A stretch of DNA of 64,000 bases, taken from positions 1,674,001 through 1,738,000 of the forward strand of contig NZ_AP024238.1 in NCBI RefSeq assembly GCF_019973615.1, given 5' to 3'. The position numbers and the translations under genes are program-made. Of this stretch, positions 29,040 through 40,400 are shown piece by piece (the stretch's first letter is position 1; every line of letters starts with the position of its first letter). The DNA is from Rhodoferax lithotrophicus (lineage in GTDB: Bacteria > Pseudomonadota > Gammaproteobacteria > Burkholderiales > Burkholderiaceae_C). A model generated the notes under the pieces. It did not search any database. It was given only the letters and a program-made list of their open reading frames with translations, and was not told where the DNA came from.

Positions 29040-30118
29040 GTGATTTTTTGTTTTCTTTGGGTCACGGTCTTCTCAGCGCATCTTGGTGGACATCAATGGC
29101 ATGGCCCATCATCTGGGCCTTGCTGAAAGTTGTGGCTGTGTTGATGATTGTGTTAACCGCAGTGACATACGCCACACTTTGGGAGCGTAAATTACTGGGC
29201 TGGGTTCAGATCCGTTTAGGCCCCAATCGTGTTGGGCCGTGGGGGCTTTTACAGCCCATTGCCGATGCTTTGAAATTGATGACGAAGGAAATTGTTCGTC
29301 CTGCTGCTTCAGATAAAGTACTTTTTTATCTCGGCCCGGTGATGACAGTTGCTCCTGCGTTAGCTGCTTGGTCAGTAGTTCCTTTTGGTCCAGAAACTGC
29401 AGTGGCCAATCTGAATGCAGGTTTGCTGTTTCTCATGGCCATTACTTCCCTGGAAGTTTATGGTGTGATCGTGTCTGGTTGGTCATCCAATTCAAAATAT
29501 GCGTTTTTAGGTTCTTTGCGGGCCTCGGCGCAAATGGTCAGTTATGAAATTTCAATGGGATTTTGCTTGTTGATTGTGCTGATGATCTCATCAAGTTTGA
29601 ATCTCACTGACATTGTGATGACTCAAAGTAAAGGTCAATTTGCACAAATGGGGCTGAACTTTCTGTCTTGGAATTGGCTGCCTTTGTTACCCATTGTTGT
29701 TGTGTATTTTGTATCTGGCTTGGCTGAGACAAACAGGACACCTTTCGATGTGATTGAAGGTGAGTCTGAGATTGTGGCAGGACACATGGTTGAGTATTCA
29801 GGCATGTCGTGGGCGATGTTCCAAATGGCTGAGTACGCCAGTATCTGGTTGCTCTCCATTTTGTCAGTCACCATGTTTTTTGGTGGTTGGATGCCACCAA
29901 TCGACAGTGCTTTATTTAATGCAATTCCTGGCTGGATTTGGCTTGGGCTCAAAACATTCTTTGTAATGACAATATTTATTTGGGTGCGCGTGACGTTTCC
30001 AAGATTCCGCTATGACCAGATCATGCGTTTAGGTTGGAAGATATTTATTCCAGTGACCTTGGTATGGTTGGTTGTGATCGGTGTTTGGATGCAAACCCCG
30101 TGGAACATTTGGATCTAA
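29036..30118 (+). CDS. nuoH: NADH-quinone oxidoreductase subunit H
   Basis: This 360-residue membrane subunit has about eight transmembrane helices and connects the peripheral and membrane arms. Diagnostic sequences are [20 protein letters not shown] after TM1 and the cytoplasmic loop [20 protein letters not shown], which borders the quinone tunnel and holds a chain of acidic residues. It overlaps nuoG by 4 nt. Confidence 0.97.
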   Translation: MSDFLFSLGHGLLSASWWTSMAWPIIWALLKVVAVLMIVLTAVTYATLWERKLLGWVQIRLGPNRVGPWGLLQPIADALKLMTKEIVRPAASDKVLFYLGPVMTVAPALAAWSVVPFGPETAVANLNAGLLFLMAITSLEVYGVIVSGWSSNSKYAFLGSLRASAQMVSYEISMGFCLLIVLMISSSLNLTDIVMTQSKGQFAQMGLNFLSWNWLPLLPIVVVYFVSGLAETNRTPFDVIEGESEIVAGHMVEYSGMSWAMFQMAEYASIWLLSILSVTMFFGGWMPPIDSALFNAIPGWIWLGLKTFFVMTIFIWVRVTFPRFRYDQIMRLGWKIFIPVTLVWLVVIGVWMQTPWNIWI

Positions 30119-30130
30119 TTCGAGTCGCTT

Positions 30131-30664
30131 ATGTCTACCCCAACTTCTAATACTATTGACCACTTGCCAGGTCAAGCTTTCTCATTGAAAGATTTCTTTT
30201 CAAGTTTCATGCTAGTTGAGTTGCTCAAAGGTATGAGGCTCACTGGTAAATATGCGTTTAGAAGCAAGATTACGCTTGAGTACCCAGAAGAGAAAACTCC
30301 TTTGTCGCCGCGCTTTCGTGGCCTTCATGCGTTGCGTCGCTATGAGAATGGTGAAGAGCGGTGTATTGCTTGCAAGCTTTGTGAAGCAGTTTGTCCTGCA
30401 ATGGCAATTACCATCGAATCTGAAATTCGTGATGATGGATCGCGTCGCACAAATCGTTATGACATAGACCTCACCAAGTGCATTTTTTGTGGATTTTGTG
30501 AGGAAAGCTGCCCGGTCGATTCAATCGTTGAAACCAACATTTTGGAATACCACGGAGAAAAACGAGGTGATCTCTATTTCACAAAAGAAATGCTGTTGGC
30601 TGTAGGTGATCGTTTTGAAGCTCAAATTGCAGCTGACAAGGCTGCAGATGCCAAGTACCGCTGA
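30131..30664 (+). CDS. nuoI: NADH-quinone oxidoreductase subunit I
   Basis: This 177-residue subunit (TYKY family) binds two [4Fe-4S] clusters, N6a and N6b, through ferredoxin motifs [12 protein letters not shown] and [12 protein letters not shown]. An N-terminal amphipathic segment ([19 protein letters not shown]) sits at the membrane surface. It links NuoG clusters to NuoB. It is 12 nt after nuoH. Confidence 0.97.
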   Translation: MSTPTSNTIDHLPGQAFSLKDFFSSFMLVELLKGMRLTGKYAFRSKITLEYPEEKTPLSPRFRGLHALRRYENGEERCIACKLCEAVCPAMAITIESEIRDDGSRRTNRYDIDLTKCIFCGFCEESCPVDSIVETNILEYHGEKRGDLYFTKEMLLAVGDRFEAQIAADKAADAKYR

Positions 30665-30687
30665 CTTCTAAGAAAGATACGTTAACC

Positions 30688-31347
30688 ATGGATGTCAAGA
30701 CTGGTTTATTTTATTTATTTTCAGCAGTGCTGCTGCTGTCATCGTTTCGAGTGATTACGGCACGAAATCCTGTGCATGCAGTGTTGTTTTTGGTACTGTC
30801 ATTTTTTCAAGCTGCCATGATATGGATGTTGCTGAAAGCCGAGTTTCTCTCCATCACGTTGGTACTTGTGTATGTGGGGGCAGTGATGGTGCTGTTTCTC
30901 TTTGTCGTGATGATGCTAGATGTGAAGATTGAGGGCATGCGTGAGGGCTTCTGGAAACATTTCCCATTGGCTGCACTGGTTGGTATTTTGATTATTTTTG
31001 AAATGTCTGCTGTATTGATGGGGGGCTTTCGCGGAGTTGATGAGCCCAAGCTTGCGACAGTAGTTGGGCAAGCTGTTGTACCAGTGTCGAATACCCGTGA
31101 GCTTGGTTTGCTCCTCTATACCCATTACATCTATCCATTGGAAATTGCTGCTGCTCTTTTATTGGTTGCCATGATCACTGCCATTGCTCTGACTTTGCGC
31201 CACCGAAAGGATGTCAAGACAATTGATCCATCCCAGCAAGTTCATGTGAAGTCAAGTGATCGATTACTGGTTGTCAAAATGGCATCTACACAGCCCGCTT
31301 TACCTCAACAATCGGCTGAGGTGCCAACTCTGGAGCACAAAGTATGA
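30688..31347 (+). CDS. nuoJ: NADH-quinone oxidoreductase subunit J
   Basis: This 219-residue membrane subunit (ND6 family) has five transmembrane helices, including the characteristic [18 protein letters not shown] stretch of TM3 with its pi-bulge region. A hydrophilic C-terminal extension of roughly 50 residues beyond the last helix makes it longer than the E. coli protein (184). It overlaps nuoK by 4 nt. Confidence 0.95.
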   Translation: MDVKTGLFYLFSAVLLLSSFRVITARNPVHAVLFLVLSFFQAAMIWMLLKAEFLSITLVLVYVGAVMVLFLFVVMMLDVKIEGMREGFWKHFPLAALVGILIIFEMSAVLMGGFRGVDEPKLATVVGQAVVPVSNTRELGLLLYTHYIYPLEIAAALLLVAMITAIALTLRHRKDVKTIDPSQQVHVKSSDRLLVVKMASTQPALPQQSAEVPTLEHKV

Positions 31348-31652
31348 CACTCACTTTAGGTCATTTCCTTTCTTTAGGTGCGATGTTGTTCGCACTCTCT
31401 GTAGTAGGGATTTTTTTAAATCGCAAAAATTTGATTGTTTTACTGATGGCTATCGAATTGATGCTTCTTGCCGTCAACACAAATTTTGTCGCGTTTTCTC
31501 ACTATTTAGGTGATTTAAATGGACAGATATTTGTTTTCTTTATTCTGACGGTTGCGGCTGCAGAGTCGGCCATTGGTTTAGCTATCCTGGTTTTGCTGTT
31601 CCGTAACAAATCGACCATCAATGTTGATGAACTTAATACATTGAAGGGTTAA
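31344..31652 (+). CDS. nuoK: NADH-quinone oxidoreductase subunit K
   Basis: This 102-residue membrane subunit (ND4L family) has three transmembrane helices with the conserved glutamates of the proton path in [13 protein letters not shown] and [18 protein letters not shown]. Length matches the family. It overlaps nuoJ by 4 nt and ends 4 nt before nuoL. Confidence 0.97.
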   Translation: MTLTLGHFLSLGAMLFALSVVGIFLNRKNLIVLLMAIELMLLAVNTNFVAFSHYLGDLNGQIFVFFILTVAAAESAIGLAILVLLFRNKSTINVDELNTLKG

Positions 31653-31656
31653 CAAA

Positions 31657-33672
31657 ATGAGTCAAACCCTTTCTTCTTCAACGCTTCTGGTTATTGCCCT
31701 TGCGCCTTTGGTTGGAGCGATTGCTGCTGGTGTACTGGGTACCAAGTTTGGTGGTAATGTCATCGGTAGGCGCTTGTCCCATTCGCTCACTATTCTGGGT
31801 GTCTTTTTATCTTTTGTTCTATCGGCCTTGACACTTAAAAGTGTCGCCTTGGAGGGCGCACGATTCAACGAAACCATTTACACATGGATGATGGTCGGCG
31901 GCCTCAAAATGGAAATCGGCTTTATGGTCGATGGATTGACGGCCATGATGATGGCGGTGGTTACCTTCGTGTCTTTGATGGTGCATATCTACACCATCGG
32001 TTACATGGAAGAAGACGAGGGCTACAACCGGTTTTTCGCCTATATCTCCTTGTTCACGTTCTCGATGTTGATGCTGGTCATGAGCAACAACATGTTGCAG
32101 CTATTTTTCGGCTGGGAAGCGGTTGGCTTGGTGTCATATTTGCTGATTGGCTTTTGGTTCAATAAACCAACGGCGATTTTTGCAAATATGAAGGCTTTCC
32201 TGGTTAATCGTGTAGGTGATTTTGGGTTTATTCTGGGCATTGGTTTATTGGCCGCTTATACCGGTACGCTAAATTATTCAGAGACCTTTGCCAAATCAGC
32301 GGATCTTGCCAAGCTCATGTTGCCTGGGACTGACTGGATGCTGGTCACAGTGATTTGCATTTGTTTGTTCATTGGAGCCATGGGCAAATCAGCCCAGTTT
32401 CCGCTGCATGTATGGCTACCTGATTCCATGGAGGGTCCCACGCCAATTTCTGCATTGATTCATGCGGCCACAATGGTGACAGCCGGTATTTTTATGGTAG
32501 CTAGGATGTCTCCCCTGTTTGAGCTAAGTGAAACGGCACTCAACTTTGTTTTGATCATTGGAGGCATTACTGCGTTGTTCATGGGTTTCTTGGGCATCAT
32601 CCAAAATGATATCAAGCGTATCGTGGCCTATTCAACCCTTTCCCAGTTGGGTTATATGACAGTCGCTTTAGGCGCTTCGGCTTATTCGGTTGCTGTCTTT
32701 CATTTGATGACACATGCATTTTTTAAGGCGCTTTTGTTCTTGGCTGCCGGCTCGGTCATCATGGGTGTGCACCACAACCAAGATATTCGCTGGATGGGTG
32801 GTTTGCGTAAATACATGCCAATCACGTGGATCACCAGTTTGTTGGGCTCTTTGGCTTTGATTGGGACACCACTTTTTTCCGGGTTCTACTCCAAAGATGA
32901 AATCATTATGGCTGTGCATACTAGTCAATTGCCAGCCGCAGGGTTTGCTTACTTTTCTGTTTTGGCCGGTGTGTTTGTGACCGCTTTCTATTCATTCCGC
33001 CTGTATTTCCTGGTGTTTCATGGTAAAGAGCGTTTTGACCAAAACCCTGATGTACACCATGGTCATGATACCCATGGTCATCATGACAGCCAAAATCCTC
33101 ATGAATCACCTTGGGTGGTCACTGTCCCGTTGGTCTTGCTTGCCATTCCATCGGTGGTGATCGGGTTCCTCACGATCAGCCCCATGCTTTTTGGTGATTT
33201 CTTCGGTGATGCAATTTTTGTTAACCATGAATTGCATCACGCCATGGAAACGTTACAGGAAGAATTCCATGGACCTTTGCAATTGGCATTGCATGGTTTG
33301 ACTGCCGCACCATTTTGGTTGGCACTGTCAGGTGTAGTTTTGGCTTATTACATGTATATGGTAAATCCGGCTTTGCCAGCCGCCATCAAACGCCGGGTGG
33401 AACCTATCTATACCGTGCTGGAAAACAAGTACTACATGGATTGGTTCAATGAAAATATCTTGGCTCCTGCTGCCCGCGGTTTGGGCTTCGCACTCTGGAA
33501 GGTGGGTGACCAAGCAGTGATTGATGGTGCTGTTGTGAATGGTTCTTGGCGCGCTGTTGGCTGGGTTTCTGCAGTGGTGCGTAAAGTTCAGACAGGGTAT
33601 TTGTATGACTATGCCTTGACTATGGTATTGGGCGTTTTTGTCCTGATGACGTATTTCGTCTGGCTCAAATAG
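31657..33672 (+). CDS. nuoL: NADH-quinone oxidoreductase subunit L
   Basis: This 671-residue antiporter-like subunit (ND5 family) sits at the far end of the membrane arm and pumps protons. Key sequences are FFGWEAVGLVSYLLIGFW with the TM5 Glu, GKSAQFPLHVWLPDSMEGPTP with the TM7 Lys region, and LIHAATMVTAGIFM. A long lateral helix follows near the C-terminus. A short His/Asp-rich segment (about residues 464-480, HHGHDTHGHHDS) lies in a loop and is a lineage-specific insertion in an otherwise standard protein. Confidence 0.97.
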   Translation: MSQTLSSSTLLVIALAPLVGAIAAGVLGTKFGGNVIGRRLSHSLTILGVFLSFVLSALTLKSVALEGARFNETIYTWMMVGGLKMEIGFMVDGLTAMMMAVVTFVSLMVHIYTIGYMEEDEGYNRFFAYISLFTFSMLMLVMSNNMLQLFFGWEAVGLVSYLLIGFWFNKPTAIFANMKAFLVNRVGDFGFILGIGLLAAYTGTLNYSETFAKSADLAKLMLPGTDWMLVTVICICLFIGAMGKSAQFPLHVWLPDSMEGPTPISALIHAATMVTAGIFMVARMSPLFELSETALNFVLIIGGITALFMGFLGIIQNDIKRIVAYSTLSQLGYMTVALGASAYSVAVFHLMTHAFFKALLFLAAGSVIMGVHHNQDIRWMGGLRKYMPITWITSLLGSLALIGTPLFSGFYSKDEIIMAVHTSQLPAAGFAYFSVLAGVFVTAFYSFRLYFLVFHGKERFDQNPDVHHGHDTHGHHDSQNPHESPWVVTVPLVLLAIPSVVIGFLTISPMLFGDFFGDAIFVNHELHHAMETLQEEFHGPLQLALHGLTAAPFWLALSGVVLAYYMYMVNPALPAAIKRRVEPIYTVLENKYYMDWFNENILAPAARGLGFALWKVGDQAVIDGAVVNGSWRAVGWVSAVVRKVQTGYLYDYALTMVLGVFVLMTYFVWLK

Positions 33673-33685
33673 GAGAAATATAAAA

Positions 33686-35161
33686 ATGGGTTTGCTGAGC
33701 CTGGCTATTTGGACACCAATTTCATTTGGTGTGGTTTTGCTTGCACTTGGTCGCGATGATCAAGCACGGGCTGTTCGATGGATTGCATTGATTGGCGCGC
33801 TTGTCAGCTTGCTGGTGACACTGCCCCTCTATACAAGGTTTGATGTCGCCACAGCGGCCATGCAATTTGTCGAAACATCACCATGGATTGAGCGGTTTAA
33901 TATCAATTACCACTTGGGTATTGATGGTATTTCTGTCTGGTTCATTTTGTTGACAGCTTTTATCAATGTAATTGTGGTGATTGCAGGTTGGGAGGTAATT
34001 ACCAGCCGGGTAAATCAATACATGGGTGCTTTTTTGATATTGAGCGGACTCATGATTGGTGTTTTTTGTGCGCTTGATGGCATGCTCTTCTATGTGTTTT
34101 TTGAGGCCACACTGATTCCGATGTACCTGATTATTGGTGTCTGGGGCGGCCCCAACAAAATCTATGCAGCGTTTAAATTCTTCTTGTATACCTTGCTTGG
34201 TTCGTTATTGATGCTGATTGCATTGATCTATCTGTACACCACTTCAGGTGGCAGTTTTGATTTGATGACTTGGCACAAACTTCCGCTTGGCCAGACGGCA
34301 CAAACTCTCTTATTCTTTGCTTTTCTTGCTGCTTTTGCGGTCAAAGTGCCGATGTGGCCCGTGCATACCTGGTTACCAGATGTGCACGTAGAGGCTCCTA
34401 CAGGCGGCTCAGCAGTTCTGGCAGCCATCATGCTGAAGCTTGGTGCCTATGGTTTTCTTCGTTTTTCCTTGCCCATCACGCCTGATGCTGCCCATGAGTG
34501 GGCTGGCTTGATGATTGGTTTGTCGCTTGCCGCCGTAATTTATGTTGGCTTGGTGACGATGGTGCAAAAAGACATGAAGAAACTGGTGGCCTATTCTTCG
34601 GTTGCCCACATGGGTTTTGTCACGCTCGGTTTTTTCATCTTCAATGACCTGGGTGTTGCTGGCGGTATTGTGCAAATGATTTCGCACGGGTTCGTATCGG
34701 CGGCCATGTTTCTGGGTATTGGTGTCTTGTATGACCGTGTTCACTCACGCGAGATTTCCAGTTATGGTGGTGTCGTCAATACGATGCCAAAATTCACAGC
34801 ATTTGCCTTGCTTTTTGCCATGGCAAATTGTGGATTGCCAGGCACCGCTGGTTTTGTTGGTGAATGGATGGTTATTTTGGGTGCGGTCAAGGTTAACTTT
34901 TGGGTTGGACTGGCCGCCGCAAGTGCATTGATTTTTGGTGCCGCTTACACACTTTGGATGGTTAAACGCGTGTATTTTGGTCCCGTGGCCAATGACCATG
35001 TGAAACACCTGAAAGACATCAATTCACGTGAATTTTTCTATCTGACTCTTCTTGCTATTGCCGTGCTTTACATGGGTGTGTACCCGAAACCTTTCACTGA
35101 TGTGATGGATGTTTCTGTCGCTCAACTGCTTGCACACGTGGCCCAATCGAAACTGAATTGA
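33686..35161 (+). CDS. nuoM: NADH-quinone oxidoreductase subunit M
   Basis: This 491-residue antiporter-like membrane subunit (ND4 family) contains the conserved FFEATLIPMYLIIGVWGG (TM5 Glu), KVPMWPVHTWLPDVHVEAPT (TM7-8) and QKDMKKLVAYSSVAHMGF. It forms one of the three proton channels. It begins 13 nt after nuoL, behind AGGAGAA. Confidence 0.97.
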   Translation: MGLLSLAIWTPISFGVVLLALGRDDQARAVRWIALIGALVSLLVTLPLYTRFDVATAAMQFVETSPWIERFNINYHLGIDGISVWFILLTAFINVIVVIAGWEVITSRVNQYMGAFLILSGLMIGVFCALDGMLFYVFFEATLIPMYLIIGVWGGPNKIYAAFKFFLYTLLGSLLMLIALIYLYTTSGGSFDLMTWHKLPLGQTAQTLLFFAFLAAFAVKVPMWPVHTWLPDVHVEAPTGGSAVLAAIMLKLGAYGFLRFSLPITPDAAHEWAGLMIGLSLAAVIYVGLVTMVQKDMKKLVAYSSVAHMGFVTLGFFIFNDLGVAGGIVQMISHGFVSAAMFLGIGVLYDRVHSREISSYGGVVNTMPKFTAFALLFAMANCGLPGTAGFVGEWMVILGAVKVNFWVGLAAASALIFGAAYTLWMVKRVYFGPVANDHVKHLKDINSREFFYLTLLAIAVLYMGVYPKPFTDVMDVSVAQLLAHVAQSKLN

Positions 35162-35202
35162 TCAGTTTGTCCAGATAGATAACACCTAGATAAGAGATTC
35201 CT

Positions 35203-36690
35203 ATGATTGACAAACTCAGCTTGATCGCGGTTTACCCTGAATTAATTTTGCTCTTGATGGGGTGTGTGATTGCATTGTTTGACCTCAGTGTCAAAAGTCG
35301 CAGTCGCACGGCAACCTATGTGGTTACCATGTTGACACTGGCGGTTGTGGCAGCTCTTCAGGCAAGTTATGCAAGTACCGGGCAGACCATTTATGCGTTT
35401 GGACATATGGTTGTCAGTGATGTGATGGGAAATTGGCTGAAGTGTTTTGCCACATTGGCCATGATGGTGACATTGGTTTATGGCCGTCCTTATGCAGCAG
35501 ATCGGGACATGTTGCGCGGTGGGGAGATGTTTGTGCTTAGCATCTTCTCGCTGCTTGGTATGTTTGTCATGATCTCTGGCAACAATTTTCTAGTGATCTA
35601 TATGGGTGTTGAGTTACTGACACTCTCAAGTTATGCCTTGGTTGCTCTAAGGCGTGATCACACCCAGTCCATTGAGGCTGCCATGAAGTATTTTGTGCTG
35701 GGTGCTTTGGCTTCAGGTTTCCTGCTCTACGGTATATCCATGATTTATGGCGCAACTGGCTCGCTTGATTTGCAGGAGGTTTTGAAAGCGGTCACTTCTG
35801 GGCAGATTAAGCATCAAGTGCTGGTATTTGGCTTGGTGTTTTTGGTTGCTGGTCTGGCCTTCAAATTGGGTGTTGTACCTTTCCACATGTGGATACCTGA
35901 TGTGTATCAAGGTTCGCCAACAGCGGTCACACTCATGATTGGTGGCGCGCCCAAATTGGCAGCTTTTGCTGTCACCGTTCGTATCTTGGTTGAAGGTCTT
36001 ACACCACTGGCGTTTGACTGGCAACAAATGTTGATGTTGTTGGCAATAGCTTCGCTTGCGATTGGTAATTTTGCGGCCATTGCGCAAACTAATATCAAAC
36101 GCATGTTGGCCTTCTCGACGATCTCGCACATGGGTTTTGTTTTGATTGGCATGATGTCTGGCTTGGTGAATGGGCATGCTGGCGCAGCAGGTGGTGCGTA
36201 CAGTTCATCCATGTTTTACGTGATCTCTTACGTTTTGACAACCTTGGCCAGTTTTGGAGTCATTCTTTTGTTGGCTCGCAATGGATTTGAGAGTGAAGAA
36301 ATTTCAGATTTTGCGGGTCTGAATCAACGCAGCCCTTTTTATGCCGGTGTGATGGCGCTTTGCTTGTTTTCTTTGGCTGGCATTCCGCCCATGATTGGTT
36401 TTTATGCCAAGCTCGCTGTTTTGCAAGCCTTGATTGCGTCTGGTGGAACTCTGCATCTGGCCTTGGCGGTCTTTGCGGTCATGATGTCTTTGGTCGGGGC
36501 GTTCTATTACTTGCGTGTGGTCAAGGTCATGTATTTTGATGCCCCCACTTGTTCTGGCGAAGTGACCGCACCTTTCGAGGTGCACGCCGTTTTGTCCATG
36601 AATGGTGCTTTACTTCTGGTTTTGGGTTTATTACCAGGTGGACTGATGGCCTTGTGTGCCAGTGCCATCAAACAAATGCTGACCAGTTGA
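35203..36690 (+). CDS. nuoN: NADH-quinone oxidoreductase subunit N
   Basis: This 495-residue antiporter-like membrane subunit (ND2 family) is the last of the three. It has [42 protein letters not shown] and [20 protein letters not shown]. It closes the nuo operon; a Nudix hydrolase gene begins 18 nt later and is probably co-transcribed. Confidence 0.97.
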   Translation: MIDKLSLIAVYPELILLLMGCVIALFDLSVKSRSRTATYVVTMLTLAVVAALQASYASTGQTIYAFGHMVVSDVMGNWLKCFATLAMMVTLVYGRPYAADRDMLRGGEMFVLSIFSLLGMFVMISGNNFLVIYMGVELLTLSSYALVALRRDHTQSIEAAMKYFVLGALASGFLLYGISMIYGATGSLDLQEVLKAVTSGQIKHQVLVFGLVFLVAGLAFKLGVVPFHMWIPDVYQGSPTAVTLMIGGAPKLAAFAVTVRILVEGLTPLAFDWQQMLMLLAIASLAIGNFAAIAQTNIKRMLAFSTISHMGFVLIGMMSGLVNGHAGAAGGAYSSSMFYVISYVLTTLASFGVILLLARNGFESEEISDFAGLNQRSPFYAGVMALCLFSLAGIPPMIGFYAKLAVLQALIASGGTLHLALAVFAVMMSLVGAFYYLRVVKVMYFDAPTCSGEVTAPFEVHAVLSMNGALLLVLGLLPGGLMALCASAIKQMLTS

Positions 36691-36708
36691 GTTGACTTGC
36701 TGGCTCGA

Positions 36709-37320
36709 ATGGATGATTTACCCAATGGCGTTGCATCTTGCACGGGTTTATTTGAAGAAAAAGTAGACAGCCAAGAGCTCTTCAAAGGTCACTTTCTTCA
36801 CGCGTTTCGAGACACGGTGCGCTTGCCAAGTTCTGCTTTGGCCAAGCGTGAATATGTGGTGCATCCCGGTGCCGTCATGATCATCCCTTTGATGGATGGT
36901 AACGATGGTGATCTTCAAATTGTGCTCGAGCGGCAGTTTCGGTATCCCATTGGTCAAGTCATGATCGAATTTCCTGCCGGAAAACTCGATCCTGGTGAAG
37001 ACTGTTTTCACTGTGCTCAACGCGAGTTGCTGGAGGAAACTGGTTATTCAGCCACCCACTGGGCTCGTGCGGGTGTGTTACATCCAGTTATTGCGTATTC
37101 CACAGAATTCATTGATATCTGGTTTGCTCGTGGTTTAACAGCGGGAAAACAGAAGCTCGATGACGGTGAGTTTTTAGATGTTTTCACGACGACATCAACT
37201 CAACTGCTTCAATGGTGTGCTCAAGGGCAAATCACTGATGGCAAAACTCTCACGGGTGCGTTGTGGTTGCAAAACGTGCTTTCAGGTGCATGGACGCTGG
37301 ACTGGCAAGAGGTTTCTTGA
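36709..37320 (+). CDS. Nudix hydrolase, ADP-ribose pyrophosphatase type
   Basis: This 203-residue protein has a perfect Nudix box, G-x5-E-x7-REUxEExGU, in the sequence GKLDPGEDCFHCAQRELLEE followed by TGY. The ERQFRYPIGQVMIEFPAGKLD context before the box is typical of ADP-ribose pyrophosphatases. It would hydrolyse ADP-ribose or related nucleotide diphosphates, using Mg2+. The start is the ATG at 36709 (MDDLPNG); a TTG four codons upstream is possible. Its place directly after nuoN is conserved in related genomes as far as I recall and suggests a link with pyridine nucleotide turnover. Confidence 0.88.
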   Translation: MDDLPNGVASCTGLFEEKVDSQELFKGHFLHAFRDTVRLPSSALAKREYVVHPGAVMIIPLMDGNDGDLQIVLERQFRYPIGQVMIEFPAGKLDPGEDCFHCAQRELLEETGYSATHWARAGVLHPVIAYSTEFIDIWFARGLTAGKQKLDDGEFLDVFTTTSTQLLQWCAQGQITDGKTLTGALWLQNVLSGAWTLDWQEVS

Positions 37321-37423
37321 TCATGAATCTTTTGCATAACATGATGAGCAGCCAGGCTTTCAGCTGATTGTCTGGAGAGTGATCCCTAGAATCTTCGGTG
37401 TCAAAGAACTACCGGAGACTTGC

Positions 37424-40400
37424 ATGACCCATGCCCCCCTTGCTGCCCTGTATACCTACACCCTGGAAAATGCAGGTGCCGCTTCTCAAAATCTTGCTGA
37501 TTTTGTTCAGGCCTATTTTGATAAAACAGATCCAGACGAGCTGCAAGAACGTGGATCACCCAAGCTTCTGGCACTTGCCAATGCGCATCGCCGTTTACTG
37601 AATGCTGAACCAGATGCCCATGGTGTGAGAATTCGGGTCTACAACCCCACGCTTGCAGAAGATGGTTTTGTCAGTGAACACACCATCATTCAAATCGTCC
37701 ATGAAGACATGCCTTTTTTGGTTGATTCGGTCACCATGGTTGTGAATCGAAGTGGTCGTGTCGCTCACTGGATTGTTCACCCTTTGCTGGCTGTTGAGCG
37801 GAATACCGAAGGTCGCGTCATCCGGGTGGCCACAGCCCAGCATAAAGAAAGCAGCTCCCACGCCATTTCATCCTTGATTTTGCTGGAGTGTGACCGGATT
37901 TTGAGTCCCGCAGATCGTGAGCAACTGGTATCTGATCTATCCAGTGTCTTGTGTGACGTGCGTGCGTCTGTCGCCGATTGGGGCCTCATGCTGCAACATC
38001 TTCAAACCGTTCGAAATGCTGCAGCAGGGGTTGGGCTATCAACCACGGGGCAAACCGAAGGAATCAATTTTCTTGGGTGGCTTGAGGATCAACACTTTAC
38101 CTTCTTGGGGGCACGTGATTACACCCTGGCACACGAGCAAGATGGCATCAGCCTGATTGCGGTACCGGATTCCGGCTTGGGGATATTGCGTGGTGAACCC
38201 AAAACACCGGTCAGCCGCTTACTGTCAGATGCTATGGCGTTTGTCGATTCAGATCAGTTGGTATTGGTTACCAAAGCCATGACACGTTCAACAGTGCATC
38301 GACCTTCATGGTTGGATTGTCTTATCGTGAAACGATTTGATGCAGATGGGCGGCTTGTAGGTGAGTCACGATTCTTAGGTCTTTATACCTCCAAGGCCTA
38401 TGCTGCGCTGGTGAGTGACATACCGCTGATCAGGCAACGTGCTGCTGATGTTATGGCGGCAGTGGATGTCTTGCCGGAGAGCCATGCAGCCAAATCATTG
38501 CAATCCATTCTGTATGCCTATCCCCGTGACGAGTTGTTTCAGATTGAGACGGCCACATTACTGGAGCATGCACTGGGTATTTTGCGTCTGCAAGAAAGTC
38601 AGCGACCTCGTATATTTTTGCGGCGTGACCCTTTTGGTCGTTTTACATCGGTACAAGTGTTTGTCCCACGTGATCGCTACAACACCGAGTTACGGATCAA
38701 GATTGGCGAAGAACTCAGCCGTGCGTTTGATGGCCTCTCGATCGAGTTCACACCGATGCTGACGGACAGTCCACTGGCACGTATCCATTATTTGATTCGA
38801 GCCCGTCAGCAGGCACCCAAAAATGTCGATGTTTCGATGCTGGAACTGCGCATTGCACAACTCGCTCAACGTTGGGAAGACGACTGCAAGCAAGCATTGG
38901 TTCAGGTGCACGGTGAAAGCCAGGGTCTGACTTTGGCCACACGTTTTGCCAAGGGATTTCCGACGGCCTATCAAGAAGTGTTTCCCGGGCCCATGGCGGC
39001 AGACGATGTGCAAGTGTTGTCTGAGTTATCTGCCGACATGCCCATGGCTGTTCGACTCTACCGTCCGCTTGACAGTACGCCCGGGTTGGTGCGTTTCAAA
39101 ATTTTCAGCCGTGCCAAGGTGGCACTATCAGACTCTTTGCCCGTGCTTGAGCGCATGGGTGTACGTGTGCTGGATGAACATCCGTATGGTGTGGTGGACA
39201 GTGCAGATAGGGCACGAGCTACTGAATGCTGGATACATGACCTTGGCCTGCAGCTGGCCACATCGGTTGAATTCTCGGAAATTCGCCAACGCTTTGAGGT
39301 TTTGTTTGTGCAGGCATGGCGAAAAGAATGTGACAGCGACGACCTCAACAAGTTGGTTCTTGTCAGCACGCTGGATGCCCGCGCCATAGCCGTGTTAAGA
39401 GCCTATACAAGGTACTTCAAGCAACTGGATTTCCCTTACAGCACGAGTTATCTGGAAGACACGTTGGTCAAAAATGCAAGCCTTGCGCAAGCCTTGTACC
39501 AGTTGTTTGCAGCGCGTTTTGATCCAGACAAACAGTTAGACAGCACCGCCTCACAAACCAGTCTGAACACTTGGATTGACACCCAACTCAGTGCGGTGGC
39601 CAGCTTGGAAGAAGATCGTATCTTGCGTCAATACCACCGGGCTATTCTGGCCACGGTGCGTACCAATGTGTGGCAAATGGCTGCTGCGGGCGGTTACAAG
39701 TCCTACATGAGCTTCAAATTCCATTCCCGCGAGGTGCCGGGTATGCCAGAGCCCAAACCATTGTTTGAAATTTGGGTGTACTCCCCGCGTGTTGAGGCTA
39801 TTCACTTGCGCATTGACAAGGTTGCGCGTGGTGGGCTTCGTTGGTCGGATCGGCGTGAGGATTTCCGTACGGAAATTTTGGGCTTGGTCAAGGCTCAGCA
39901 AGTTAAAAACACAGTGATTGTCCCGGTTGGCTCAAAAGGTGGATTTGTCCTGAAAAATCCCCCCCCGACCGGTGACCGAGAGGCCTTTATGGCCGAAGGT
40001 ATTGCTTGCTATAAATTGCTTTTGTCTGGCATGTTGGACTTGACCGACAACCTGGTTCATGGTCAGGTTGTTGCACCACAAAACGTGGTGCGCCATGATG
40101 AAGATGACCCCTACTTGGTGGTGGCGGCCGACAAAGGAACTGCAAGTTTTTCAGATATTGCCAACAGTGTTTCTGCTGAATATGGTTTTTGGTTGGGTGA
40201 TGCCTTTGCATCAGGCGGTTCCGTGGGTTACGACCATAAAAAAATGGGCATCACAGCACGTGGCGCCTGGGAGTCGGCCAAACGGCATTTCAGGGCCTTG
40301 TCGCACAACATCCAGACCACGCCCTTCACGGTTGTGGGTATTGGTGACATGTCGGGTGATGTGTTTGGCAATGGCATGTTGTTGTCCAAACATATTCAAT

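Noticed and set aside
22328..36690. Irregularities in the nuo operon
   Set aside because: All 14 genes are present in standard order with normal lengths and motifs; only the His-rich loop of NuoL is unusual and seems minor.
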